From Deltaproteobacteria bacterium (GTDB lineage Bacteria; UBA10199; JADGCS01), in contig JACKPK010000015.1 in the NCBI GenBank assembly GCA_024233595.1, positions 1-20,046 of the forward strand: a stretch of DNA of 20,046 nt, in the 5' to 3' direction. The translations under genes and the position numbers were made by a program. The notes under the pieces were generated by a model. The model was not told the DNA's origin and ran no database searches. It was given only the letters and a program-made list of their open reading frames with translations. This document shows, one piece after another, positions 1-7,259 of this stretch. The number at the start of each line of letters is the position of its first letter. The stretch's first letter is position 1.

Positions 1-398
1 ATGAGATCTGACATTGAAATCACAAAACAAGACCCACCAAACATTTCGATTTCATCGGCATTTTTTAAAACATCATAAAAGCTCCCTACCCCAGGAACTT
101 TACTAACCAAGTCCAAAATACCCAAATCTGTTTCTAAATGATGAGACATTTTATTTGATCCATTAAAATCAAAGTCTCCAAAAGAAATTTCTACATCGTT
201 TCTGAAATGGGGGTGAATGGGCTTTAATGCCTCTCTCAAATCATTCAAAGATTCAGGAGTGAATAAAATGCAAATGTCGATATCTTGTGTGGTCTGGTTT
301 GAACCATGAATGACAGCAGCGAACCCGCCAATCAAAACAAAATCGATAGGAGAATGGATCAAAAACTCAAGAAGCTTTTGCACGATGACGTTGTCCAA
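1..398 (-). CDS. nucleotidyltransferase-fold protein, partial (C-terminus beyond the window)
   Basis: Reading the minus strand from about 398 gives 132 open codons that run off the left edge. The N-terminal third has the pattern of minimal nucleotidyltransferases: a glycine-glycine loop (IGGFAAVIHG), then a threonine-rich turn and the acidic pair of the metal site (QTTQDIDI). This is the version seen in AbiEii-like and DUF6036-like proteins, which transfer nucleotides to RNA or protein and often belong to toxin-antitoxin or defence pairs. The in-frame stop upstream is the TAA near 427, so no ATG start is available. TTG at 398 is the most reasonable start and ATT further up is the alternative. 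No clear Shine-Dalgarno precedes either. The frame overlaps the end of the small upstream gene by about 32 bp, so translational coupling is likely. Family assignment is firm at fold level. Substrate and pairing are inference. Confidence 0.75.
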   Translation of the reverse strand, partial: MDNVIVQKLLEFLIHSPIDFVLIGGFAAVIHGSNQTTQDIDICILFTPESLNDLREALKPIHPHFRNDVEISFGDFDFNGSNKMSHHLETDLGILDLVSKVPGVGSFYDVLKNADEIEMFGGSCFVISMSDL

Positions 399-546
399 TG
401 ATTTGAAGCTGCTTAATACAATCTCTTAAGCGGTCATGCTGTTTCACACGCTCTTCATAAGAAAGCTTAAGATTTTTGCGAAGTAACCAAATGTCAATTT
501 CGGATCGTTCTTGCTCTTTGGTTTTTTGCGACAAGGAATCTGACAT
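367..546 (-). CDS. small charged protein (59 aa) preceding the nucleotidyltransferase
   Basis: This short ORF runs from ATG at 546 to TGA at 367-369. The product is hydrophilic and mostly helical (MSDSLSQKTKEQERSEID at the N-terminus, then a basic C-terminal half rich in Arg, Lys and Gln). The first turn is acidic and polar, and there is no membrane segment or cysteine motif. It overlaps the nucleotidyltransferase frame. Small helical partners directly in front of a nucleotidyltransferase are common and often form a two-gene complex or toxin-antitoxin-like unit, which is the inference here. No Shine-Dalgarno is visible. A TTGACC / TAAACT promoter with a 17-bp spacer places the predicted transcript start on the A of the ATG, so the message may be leaderless. 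Family not recognised. Confidence 0.6.
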   Translation of the reverse strand: MSDSLSQKTKEQERSEIDIWLLRKNLKLSYEERVKQHDRLRDCIKQLQIIGQRHRAKAS

Positions 547-552
547 AGCAAA

Positions 553-581
553 AGTTTAAGAAAAGCACCGAGTCCGGTCAA
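553..581 (-). promoter_or_regulatory. sigma-70-type promoter for the small gene / nucleotidyltransferase pair
   Basis: Minus strand: -35 TTGACC (576-581), 17-bp spacer, -10 TAAACT (553-558). The predicted +1 falls at 546, the first base of the start codon. The promoter lies directly beside the fusA terminator hairpin. Confidence 0.5.
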
Positions 582-585
582 ATAA

Positions 586-614
586 AAAAGGGCAGGTTAA
601 AAACCTGCCCTTTT
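586..614 (-). terminator. intrinsic terminator of fusA
   Basis: A perfect 13-bp inverted repeat (586-598 with 602-614, three-base loop) has a G+C-rich core GGGCAGG/CCTGCCC. On the minus strand it ends in a run of T's. It lies about 50 bp past the fusA stop, so it terminates the leftward fusA transcript and insulates the next leftward gene. Confidence 0.9.
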
Positions 615-664
615 AAAAAATTTTGGCTAAAGAACTCTAGGCCCTAATCCCTGGGCCCTTGCTG

Positions 665-2764
665 CTATTTATTTTCTTCAGCGCGTTTTTGCTGATACTT
701 TTTCACTAACTCTTCTTGGATTTGGCGAGGTGCTGGAGAGTATTTGTTAAACTCCATTGAGAACTCACCCTTACCTTGTGTGCAAGAACGAAGGTCAGTT
801 GAAAAACCAAACATTTCCGACAAAGGCGCGTCAGCAACAATTTTAGTGAAACCAGCATCAGAACCTGTGTTCATGATGATACCGCGACGTTGGTTCACAA
901 GACCAGTGGCAGCACCTTGGAACTCATCAGGAACTTCTACTTCGAGTTTCATGATTGGTTCCAAAACCACAGGACTGGCTTTGTGATAGTTTTCACGAAT
1001 CAATGTTTTCGCACAGATTTTAAAGGCCATATCTGATGAATCCACAGGGTGGAAATCACCATCAGTCACAGTCATTTTAACACCAACGACTGGCTGACCA
1101 ATGAGCAAGCCTTCTTGCAATTGATCTTGGAAACCTTTGTCACAAGAAGGGATGTATTCTTTAGGAATTGTACCACCAACAACTTTGTCTACGAATTCGT
1201 AAGTTTTGCCTTCTTCGTTTTCTTCCAATGGTTCCATTTTGGCATAAATTTTAGCGTACTGACCAGAACCACCCGTTTGCTTTTTATGTTGGTATTCACA
1301 ATCAACAGGAGCTGTGATGGCTTCGCGGTAAGCAACCTTTGGTTCACCAACAACGACTTCTGTGTTGAATTCACGCTTAATACGCTCAACGTAAACTTCT
1401 AAGTGCAACTCACCCATACCAGAAATGATGGTCTCGTTGCTTTCTGGATCAACCTTAACGCGGAACGTTGGATCCTCTTTAGAGAAACGGTTAAGCGCTT
1501 TTGAAAAGTTAGTCACATCGTCACGGTTCTTAGGCATAACCGAAAGATCGATCACGGTTTGTGGCACGTGCATTGATTCCATAGACAACTTCACGTTGCC
1601 ATCTGTGAACGTGTCACCTGAAGAACAATCGACACCAAACATAGCCACAATGTCACCAGCACCAGCTTCTTCAATGTCTTGCATTTCGTCAGCGTGCATA
1701 CGAACAACACGAGGGACTTTGGTTTTTTTGTTATCGCGTGAGTTAAAGATAAAATCACCTTTACGCAATGTGCCTTGGTAAATACGCGTGTAAGTCAACT
1801 GACCATAACGACCGTCTTCCAATTTAAAGGCCAAGGCCACCAAAGGTTTGTCGTCATCAGATGTGATCGCCACTTTTTCTTCGTTGGCATTTAAATCCAA
1901 TGCGTACTGAGGGATCTCGTTTGGAGCCGGCAAGAACATGGTCACTGCATCTAACAAACGTTGCACACCTTTGTTTTTAAAGGCTGAACCCATGTAAACA
2001 GGAACAAATTTATGAGACAAAGTCGCGCGACGAATACCAGCGATCAATTCGTCATTTGTGATCTCTTGCTCTTCCAAGAATTTTTCACCAATGACGTCAT
2101 CAACGTTTGCGACTTCTTCAATAAGCTTTTGACGAAACTCATTGGCTTCTTCAACCATGTCCGCAGGGATGTCGGCACGTTCCATTGTTTCACCGTTGTC
2201 ACCACGGAAATAAATGGCTTTCATTTCTAAAAGATCAACAATGCCTTCATGGTTGTCTTCTAAACCAATAGGCAAACACAGGGCTTGTGCATTTAAATGA
2301 AGTTTCTCACGCAAGCCGTCGATCACGCGATGTGGATTAGAACCAGCACGATCTAATTTGTTGATAAAAGCAATACGAGGAACGCGATAACGGTTCATTT
2401 GACGTGTTACTGTCATGGACTGAGATTGCACACCAGACACACCACAAAGAACCAAAACAGCGCCATCCAAAACACGCAACGAACGCTCCACTTCTACTGT
2501 GAAGTCAACGTGCCCAGGGGTATCGATGATGTTAATAGGGCTATCTTTCCATTGCACGTGCGTGGCAGCCGATTGAATCGTGATGCCTTTTTCGCGCTCC
2601 AAATCCATGGAGTCCATTTTTGCGCCCACGCCAGATTTACCGCGAACTTCTTCAATTTTGTGAATACGGCCGGCATAGAACAAAATACGCTCGGTCAATG
2701 TGGTTTTACCAGAGTCAATGTGGGCTGAAATCCCAATGTTACGCACCTTATCGATATTTTTCAT
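665..2764 (-). CDS. fusA: translation elongation factor G (EF-G, EFG1-like subfamily)
   Basis: This GTPase drives translocation of tRNA and mRNA through the ribosome. All GTP-binding motifs are visible near the N-terminus: P-loop AHIDSGKT (residues 14-21 from the chosen start), switch region EREKGITI, DTPGHVDF and NKLDR. The remaining domains are full length (699 aa; bacterial EF-G is about 690-705). Serine in the P-loop and the RGKSGVGAKMDSMDLEREKG segment match EF-G from spirochaetes, planctomycetes, deltaproteobacteria and mitochondria rather than the common proteobacterial EF-G with AHIDAGKT. The frame can be read from GTG at 2776. The ATG at 2764 is preferred because an AGGAAGGTGAG ribosome site lies 7-10 nt before it and almost touches the GTG. 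The gene stands alone, away from rpsL-rpsG-tuf, with its own promoter and terminator. A second EF-G elsewhere in the genome is therefore possible. Confidence 0.96.
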   Translation of the reverse strand: MKNIDKVRNIGISAHIDSGKTTLTERILFYAGRIHKIEEVRGKSGVGAKMDSMDLEREKGITIQSAATHVQWKDSPINIIDTPGHVDFTVEVERSLRVLDGAVLVLCGVSGVQSQSMTVTRQMNRYRVPRIAFINKLDRAGSNPHRVIDGLREKLHLNAQALCLPIGLEDNHEGIVDLLEMKAIYFRGDNGETMERADIPADMVEEANEFRQKLIEEVANVDDVIGEKFLEEQEITNDELIAGIRRATLSHKFVPVYMGSAFKNKGVQRLLDAVTMFLPAPNEIPQYALDLNANEEKVAITSDDDKPLVALAFKLEDGRYGQLTYTRIYQGTLRKGDFIFNSRDNKKTKVPRVVRMHADEMQDIEEAGAGDIVAMFGVDCSSGDTFTDGNVKLSMESMHVPQTVIDLSVMPKNRDDVTNFSKALNRFSKEDPTFRVKVDPESNETIISGMGELHLEVYVERIKREFNTEVVVGEPKVAYREAITAPVDCEYQHKKQTGGSGQYAKIYAKMEPLEENEEGKTYEFVDKVVGGTIPKEYIPSCDKGFQDQLQEGLLIGQPVVGVKMTVTDGDFHPVDSSDMAFKICAKTLIRENYHKASPVVLEPIMKLEVEVPDEFQGAATGLVNQRRGIIMNTGSDAGFTKIVADAPLSEMFGFSTDLRSCTQGKGEFSMEFNKYSPAPRQIQEELVKKYQQKRAEENK

Positions 2765-2833
2765 GGGTGAACTCACCTTCCTGTCATGATTTCAAAAAAA
2801 TAAACAAAGGCTCTTCTTATATATTTTAAGAAC

Positions 2834-2862
2834 CTATTAATTTGCGAGCGCTTCTATGACAA
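2834..2862 (-). promoter_or_regulatory. putative sigma-70 promoter of fusA
   Basis: Minus strand: -35 TTGTCA (2857-2862), 17-bp spacer, -10 TAATAG (2834-2839). Predicted start is near 2827, giving a leader of about 63 nt before the ATG at 2764. Confidence 0.5.
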
Positions 2863-2981
2863 AAACAGCGCGAAAATAAAGTCTTTTTTACGAAAGACTG
2901 CCTCCTCACAGCAAAAGCTGATCTGCCACTTGAACAGTCCCAGCCTAAGAAGCGCTTTTTACTTGTCACAAAGGCCAAGCT

Positions 2982-3010
2982 TTGCAAGACGGAATCAGCA
3001 AAGATATTGA
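2982..3010 (+). promoter_or_regulatory. weak candidate promoter for the ferredoxin operon
   Basis: TTGCAA (2982-2987), 17-bp spacer, TATTGA (3005-3010), start predicted near 3017. Only a partial match to consensus. The rest of the 2777-3045 gap shows a small hairpin, AGTCTTT/AAAGACT at 2880-2899, and nothing else recognised. Confidence 0.3.
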
Positions 3011-3045
3011 AATCATTTCTCTTTCAGAGTTTTTAAGGACACCCT

Positions 3046-3324
3046 ATGCCAAAAGTCACCTTCACAAGCGATAACAAAACCATAGAAGTCCCTGCCGGCA
3101 GCAAACTTGTCGATGTGGTCGAACAAGCCGGTGCGACCCTGCCCTTTGGTTGCCGCCTGGGCAGCTGTGGCACCTGCCGTTGCATTGTGGTCGATGGCAT
3201 GGACAACATCAACCCCCTGACCGAGGCCGAGCATGATTTGTTCTCGAACCTCACCTCGGTTGGCAAACAAGAACGCCTCGGCTGCCAGATCGTCGTCAAC
3301 GGCGATGTCAGCATCCAAAGTTAA
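3046..3324 (+). CDS. plant-type 2Fe-2S ferredoxin
   Basis: This is a small soluble electron carrier of 92 aa. The cluster ligands follow the plant-type spacing C-X4-C-X2-C...C (Cys36, Cys41, Cys44, Cys80), within FGCRLGSCGTCRC and the closing RLGC. An extra cysteine is at 46. The adrenodoxin type would have C-X5-C. The length is that of a stand-alone ferredoxin rather than a reductase domain. AAGGA lies 6-7 nt before the ATG, a good ribosome site. The next gene begins 2 bp after the stop, so the two form a coupled pair. No redox partner is nearby, so the electron acceptor cannot be named. The G+C content is visibly higher than in fusA or the genes to the right. Confidence 0.92.
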   Translation: MPKVTFTSDNKTIEVPAGSKLVDVVEQAGATLPFGCRLGSCGTCRCIVVDGMDNINPLTEAEHDLFSNLTSVGKQERLGCQIVVNGDVSIQS

Positions 3325-3325
3325 C

Positions 3326-3505
3326 ATGGAAAACTCCTGGACCATTGCCTGCCCATTCTGCTTTCAGATCACCGCCGTTGAAGCCCCCAATCAAGAGGGA
3401 ACTTTTGAAATCATTGAAGATTGCCAGAATTGCTGCCACCCCATCACGCTTGTTTTCACCGTAGCCGATGGCGAAATCCTCTCTTGCGAAGCCACGCGCG
3501 ATTAA
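3326..3505 (+). CDS. CPXCG-type cysteine-rich small protein
   Basis: This 59-aa protein starts at the ATG 2 bp after the ferredoxin stop. It has two cysteine knuckles, ACPFCFQ near the N-terminus and EDCQNCCHPI in the middle, plus a C-terminal cysteine. That layout matches the CPXCG (Cys_rich_CPXG) family of zinc-ribbon-like bacterial proteins, which has no established biochemical role. The second residue after the first pair is Phe where the family usually has Gly (CPFC-F instead of CPxC-G). Translation is probably coupled to the ferredoxin, because no separate promoter or strong ribosome site fits in the gap. A longer reading in the same frame from 3233 overlaps the ferredoxin out of frame and is rejected. 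Confidence 0.82.
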   Translation: MENSWTIACPFCFQITAVEAPNQEGTFEIIEDCQNCCHPITLVFTVADGEILSCEATRD

Positions 3506-3643
3506 GCGCAAAAAACAACCTCGACTATTTTGCCTCACGCACCTCATTTCCACCCGGCAATTCTTTCCGTTTGGCCCCGTCACCTCCTGTTACGAAAGTC
3601 AAAAACACCAGACATCTTAGCGACTTCGCCATCTAATCCTTTC

Positions 3644-3659
3644 TGGCATTGCGTTTGCT
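3644..3659 (+). promoter_or_regulatory. sigma-54 (-24/-12) promoter
   Basis: TGGCATTGCGTTTGCT matches the RpoN consensus TGGCAC-N5-TTGCW. The GG at 3645-3646 and the GC at 3657-3658 are exactly 10 bp apart. Predicted +1 is at about 3670. A sigma-54 activator gene begins 1.8 kb downstream. The target is the helical-protein gene at 3843, through a 173-nt leader. Confidence 0.75.
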
Positions 3660-3669
3660 ACTAAGAGGG

Positions 3670-3842
3670 TGGGGCAACGAGATTCTGAATTCATCACGAA
3701 GACTGAATTGAGACATCGCATTTTCGATCCTGAAAAGGATCAACATTCCTTGAGGCTATGGTTAAGACTTGTTCTTAATCCAGGGACAAATTGCAGCGTA
3801 CCTAAAGAAGGACACTCCTGTTTACTGGGTTGGGGGACCTTT
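3670..3842 (+). ncRNA. structured 5' leader (possible cis-regulatory RNA or processed small RNA)
   Basis: Between the predicted sigma-54 start and the ATG at 3843 there are several local hairpins: AATTCA/TGAATT (3688-3693 with 3704-3709); GATCCT-GAAA-AGGATC (3726-3741), a perfect 6-bp stem with a GNRA tetraloop; GGTTAAGA/TCTTAATCC (3760-3781, one bulged T); and a short AGGA/TCCT stem near 3811. The section can be read in frame with the downstream gene from GTG 3669, but its translation lacks protein character. No known riboswitch consensus was recognised; the conserved GEMM (c-di-GMP-I) segments are absent. That it is a regulatory RNA is inference. Confidence 0.45.
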
Positions 3843-4826
3843 ATGGACAATCACATCATTGATCATCTGCATATTAATTTGGTGGAAACAACACCACAGC
3901 ATTTAGAGCGACTTTCACCAGAGCAACGCGTGGCCTTTGTTCGCCACGTTATCGACCAAGCGGAACAAAATCCGGAAGAAGTTGAATTGCTCGTGCGTTT
4001 AGCAGGCCGGCTTTTGCCATTGGTTGCTAAGAATCAAAAATACAGCTGCGTGCTCAAACTTTTTGATGTGATGAGAGCCTCGCATCATCGTTTTGGGAAA
4101 GAGATTTATTCCTTCTTGGATTTTTCACTTTTAAGAGATCTTGAACATCTTGAGCGCATCAACCTGGCCAATCGCTTGTCAGAGTCTTTAAACGATGCCG
4201 ATCAAATTTCAAAAGAAGCCGCTTTGGCTGGTCTTGTGCACCTCATTCCCCATTTACATCCTGTGCATCAAAAAGAATACGCATTGGATATTTTTGAACT
4301 GCACAAAGAACAACATATGACGGACTACATTTTAAAGTCGCTCACGTCTTTGATTTTTGATTTGGATTTAGCAAGCCGAGTCGACATCACATTCTTCTTT
4401 GCTGACTACCTAAAACGTCATTCAGAAACAGAGTCTAAGGTTTTTGTTTTGGACTTATTACGTGGCGTGACTTCTGCTCTTCCCGAAAAGGAACGCTTGG
4501 CTATAGCCGACATTGTGGCGCCTCTGATTTACTTTTCGAATACAGAGCTCGTTAAAAAATCGATTCAATTTTTCTCGGATGTGATCAACCTGTTGCCAGA
4601 GCTTGATAGGTTTCATTTCACACAACTCATGGCAGGATTAATCAATGACTCAAGCGTGCGCGGCGATGTTGTGAAAGCGCTAGAAAAAGCCCTGCCCTTT
4701 TTAGGAGCCCCAATCGAGCAAGCCCAAATCAAAGAGCTTCTGCGCCAATTTGGCGAAGCTCGCGATGTGAGCCAAACATCAGAAGATCATGTGATGTTGG
4801 AATGGGCTTCTTATAATCTTTCTTAA
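3843..4826 (+). CDS. all-helical protein of unknown function under sigma-54 control
   Basis: This 327-aa soluble protein has no signal peptide or membrane span. The sequence is a succession of amphipathic helices with regular Leu spacing (for example RLAGRLLPLVAKNQKYS, VFVLDLLRGVTSALPEKE, IQFFSDVINLLPELDRF). This resembles HEAT/ARM-like helical repeats, although no repeat register can be proved by eye. No catalytic motif is visible. ATG at 3843 is chosen over GTG 3669: a GGGGGA ribosome-site-like stretch sits 5 nt before the ATG, and the sigma-54 promoter would start transcription at about 3670. The gene converges on the leftward gene at 4925-5377 across a hairpin-rich gap. Its proximity to the FHA-domain activator suggests a regulatory link, which is inference. 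Family not recognised. Confidence 0.75.
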   Translation: MDNHIIDHLHINLVETTPQHLERLSPEQRVAFVRHVIDQAEQNPEEVELLVRLAGRLLPLVAKNQKYSCVLKLFDVMRASHHRFGKEIYSFLDFSLLRDLEHLERINLANRLSESLNDADQISKEAALAGLVHLIPHLHPVHQKEYALDIFELHKEQHMTDYILKSLTSLIFDLDLASRVDITFFFADYLKRHSETESKVFVLDLLRGVTSALPEKERLAIADIVAPLIYFSNTELVKKSIQFFSDVINLLPELDRFHFTQLMAGLINDSSVRGDVVKALEKALPFLGAPIEQAQIKELLRQFGEARDVSQTSEDHVMLEWASYNLS

Positions 4827-4841
4827 GGCCTTTCAAGAGCC

Positions 4842-4903
4842 GCCCCTTTGTGTTGGTGATATGCATCATTTTGTTACAACAACGTGATTCCGGCCAAAGG
4901 GGC
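4842..4903. terminator. hairpin between convergent genes, possible bidirectional terminator
   Basis: Perfect 9-bp arms GCCCCTTTG (4842-4850) and CAAAGGGGC (4895-4903) enclose a loop that itself folds (TGATATGCATCA near 4857-4868). The stem lies between two convergent stop codons. On the plus strand it is followed only by a short CTTTT, so termination strength is uncertain. Confidence 0.5.
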
Positions 4904-4924
4904 AAACTTTTACCCGCAAACTTT

Positions 4925-5377
4925 TTAGCCTAAAAGATCAGATTCTTTGATTTGCTTATTGCGAAGCTTTTGAACGATTGATTCCAAAACGCTTCTCTCG
5001 TCATCAGAAATAATGGTTTTAATTTTCCAAGCTTGGTCTTCTAAAACCAATTCATTCAGCGTGATTGTGATTTTTTCAAGATCAACATGACTCATATGAG
5101 AAGAGTAACTGACTTCGAACTGAAACGGAGACAGCTCAAGAAGATCGTTTTTATTGTTGATATTGTATTCCGAAAAAAGGTGAACCTCCATGCCGTATCC
5201 CACCAAAAGCTGCGGCAAATGGCTAATCAGATCCAATTGCCCTTTGGCCTTTTGTCGGGTCATGAATTGCAAACTTAAAAACGGACGCAGCACTTTGGCA
5301 TCGCGCTCTTTAAGGTAAAGCAAATAGGCCTCGGCAAGCTTTTGCAAAGACTCTTTATGAGGAACATCTTTTCTCAT
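4925..5377 (-). CDS. hypothetical protein, possibly NTF2-like
   Basis: This is a 150-aa soluble protein. Two helices at the N-terminus (KESLQKLAEAYLLYLKERD) are followed by alternating strand-like segments, ending in ELVLEDQAWKIKTIISDDE. A strand pair carrying a 'xxxWKIxxI' signature after an N-terminal helical pair is typical of the NTF2/SnoaL-like fold, but the match is at pattern level only. No active-site residues can be named. There is no Shine-Dalgarno before the ATG. A TAAAAT -10 box (5384-5389) lies exactly 6 nt before it, so a leaderless message is possible. It diverges from the FHA activator gene across 116 bp, so the two may be co-regulated. Confidence 0.65.
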   Translation of the reverse strand: MRKDVPHKESLQKLAEAYLLYLKERDAKVLRPFLSLQFMTRQKAKGQLDLISHLPQLLVGYGMEVHLFSEYNINNKNDLLELSPFQFEVSYSSHMSHVDLEKITITLNELVLEDQAWKIKTIISDDERSVLESIVQKLRNKQIKESDLLG

Positions 5378-5461
5378 GCTTTTATTTTAGCAGAAATGCA
5401 CAACAAGTCGCACAATTTTTTATGAATTTAGCTAATTATTAAAAAACAAATAAGTTCAACC

Positions 5462-5488
5462 TTGACATTACCATACAGAGCATAGAGA
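5462..5488 (+). promoter_or_regulatory. candidate promoter of the FHA activator gene
   Basis: A perfect -35 hexamer TTGACA (5462-5467) precedes the start codon by 27-33 bp, but only a poor -10 (TAGAGA, 5483-5488, 15-bp spacer) follows. A weak or activated promoter is the likely reading. No sigma-54 motif lies in this divergent gap. Confidence 0.3.
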
Positions 5489-5493
5489 GCCTT

Positions 5494-7203
5494 GTGACCA
5501 TGGAGCAATTAGTTGTTTTTCACAAAAACAAACGCATCTTTCAGGTCAGCTTAAACAAAGACCGATTCATCATTGGGCGCTCCTCCGAAAGCGATCTCAT
5601 TTTAACCGGTCCCGAAATTTCTCGTTCACACCTCGTTTTACAAAAAACCGACAAGGGCTATGAGGCCACTGATACCAGCAGCCATGGCAGCTACATTGAC
5701 CAACAAGCACTTAAAAGCGCCAAGCTGTTAACACCTGGCACCTGCATTGTTATTTCTGACTGGCGATTGGTTTACGAAGAAACCACAACTCAAAATCCGA
5801 TCTCAGATCAACACCAAACGCAAATCACCAAAATGACCCAAAACAGATCGGGCGACGAAACCGTTTTGCTCAATTGGTCTCCCAATGCAAAATCAGCTGT
5901 TCTTAGTAAAATCACTCTCATCGTACAAACGCGCGCAGGCACGCTACAGCCAGTCACTTTAAGAAAAAAACAAATGACCATTGGCAGCAGCAAAGATTGC
6001 GACATTGTCATTGCAGATCCTTTTGTTTCAAAACAACACGCCGAAATTTTTCTTAGCGATCAAGGTGTGCAAATTAAAGATTCAGGATCACGCAATGGTT
6101 TGATTTTAAACAATAGCAAAGTCACAAACGCCATCATTCAAAAAAATAGCATTGTGCAACTTGGCGAAAGTTCTCTGCAAATTATTTTTGAAGAAATCAA
6201 AAATCCAAACATCCTCTTAAACAACAACGAAACTTTCTTTTGCGGGCTGGTGGGTCGCTCTGACAGCATGAAAGCTTTGTTCAGAAACATCGCTCTGGTT
6301 GCGCAAACTGACATGACAGTTTTGATTCACGGAGAATCTGGCACAGGTAAAGAGCTTGTTGCCAAAGCCATTCACGATTTATCCCCGCGTTCACAAAAAC
6401 CCTATGTTGTTGTGAACTGCGCTGCCATTGCTAAAGAGCTCATCGAAAGCGAACTCTTTGGTCACGAAAAAGGCGCTTTCACCGGTGCCGACGAAAAACA
6501 CATTGGTGCTTTTGAACAAGCCAACGGTGGCACGCTGTTTTTAGACGAGATCGGCGAACTCTCTAGTGACTTACAAGCTAAGATTTTACGAGTCCTAGAG
6601 TACCAAATGCTACGCCCTGTTGGTGCTAAAAAAGAAATCAAAATCGATTTTCGTTTGATTGCCGCCACACACCGCGACCTTGCCAAAATGGTAAAAGCCG
6701 GTGAATTCAGAGAAGATCTGTTTTACCGACTTTATGTTCTTCCTCTTAATTTGCCAGCACTCCGAGACCGAGAAAACGACATCGCCCTTTTGGCAGAGCA
6801 TTTCTTACAACAATTGTCAGACGGGCAAAAGTCATTCAGCCCACAAGCTCTGCAAAAAATTTGTGATCATGATTGGCCTGGCAATGTGCGCGAACTACGC
6901 AACACCATCATGCGCGCTCTGGTTTTCACAGAAGGCCCTATTGTGGAAGAAGATGCCATCGATTGGATCGACCTTTCAAAAAACAAATCCAAACTGGCGC
7001 ACGGGCGTGCTTTTCAATCGTCTGTGCCATCGCATTTGAGCAAAACTGAGCTCATCAAAATGGAACGAGAATCCATTATCAAAACACTCGTCGAATGCAA
7101 AAACGACAAAAACCTTGCCGCTGAACAGCTAGGCATTGGCAGATCGACACTTTTTCGCAAAATCAAAGAGCTTAAAATTGATCTTCCCCCTTCAGAAGAC
7201 TAG
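5494..7203 (+). CDS. sigma-54-dependent transcriptional activator with two FHA domains
   Basis: 569 aa in the order FHA - FHA - AAA+ - Fis-type HTH. FHA1 (about 5-95) has GRSSESD and SRSH, with SSHGSYID in place of the usual S-x-N-G-T. FHA2 (about 138-235) has SKQHAEI and DSGSRNGLILN. The AAA+ domain has Walker A GESGTGKE (280-287), the sigma-54-contacting GAFTGA loop (327-332), Walker B GTLFLDE (346-352), the FREDLFYRL arginine-finger segment (405-413) and WPGNVREL. The C-terminus ends in a helix-turn-helix (NLAAEQLGIGRSTLFRKIKEL). There is no receiver domain, so activity probably depends on binding phosphothreonine proteins made by a Ser/Thr kinase. That layout is common in myxobacteria and relatives. 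Start is GTG 5494 or ATG 5500. A GAGAG sits better for the GTG. It heads a run with the flavin reductase, hemE and ychJ-like genes, and could act on the sigma-54 promoter at 3644. Confidence 0.94.
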   Translation: MTMEQLVVFHKNKRIFQVSLNKDRFIIGRSSESDLILTGPEISRSHLVLQKTDKGYEATDTSSHGSYIDQQALKSAKLLTPGTCIVISDWRLVYEETTTQNPISDQHQTQITKMTQNRSGDETVLLNWSPNAKSAVLSKITLIVQTRAGTLQPVTLRKKQMTIGSSKDCDIVIADPFVSKQHAEIFLSDQGVQIKDSGSRNGLILNNSKVTNAIIQKNSIVQLGESSLQIIFEEIKNPNILLNNNETFFCGLVGRSDSMKALFRNIALVAQTDMTVLIHGESGTGKELVAKAIHDLSPRSQKPYVVVNCAAIAKELIESELFGHEKGAFTGADEKHIGAFEQANGGTLFLDEIGELSSDLQAKILRVLEYQMLRPVGAKKEIKIDFRLIAATHRDLAKMVKAGEFREDLFYRLYVLPLNLPALRDRENDIALLAEHFLQQLSDGQKSFSPQALQKICDHDWPGNVRELRNTIMRALVFTEGPIVEEDAIDWIDLSKNKSKLAHGRAFQSSVPSHLSKTELIKMERESIIKTLVECKNDKNLAAEQLGIGRSTLFRKIKELKIDLPPSED

Positions 7204-7259
7204 TAACTGTGCTTGAAATCATAGTCGCGTCGCTATTAATGGTGGCAAAAGGAGTTTTC

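Noticed and set aside
744..2829. Several 60-118 aa frames on the plus strand across fusA
   Set aside because: Shadows of EF-G; composition dictated by the opposite strand.
3013..3345. Antisense reading frames opposite the ferredoxin
   Set aside because: Both are shadows of a G+C-rich real gene; no ribosome site or recognisable product.
3669..3842. In-frame N-terminal extension of the helical protein from GTG 3669
   Set aside because: It overlaps the predicted sigma-54 transcript start, has strong RNA hairpins and a translation without protein character. The ATG at 3843 has a plausible ribosome site.
3670..3842. c-di-GMP (GEMM) riboswitch
   Set aside because: A GNRA-capped stem is present, but the conserved GEMM joining segments are not.
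7209..7259. Longer N-terminus of the flavin reductase-like protein from GTG 7209
   Set aside because: The ATG at 7260 has an excellent AAAGGAG site and the family begins there.
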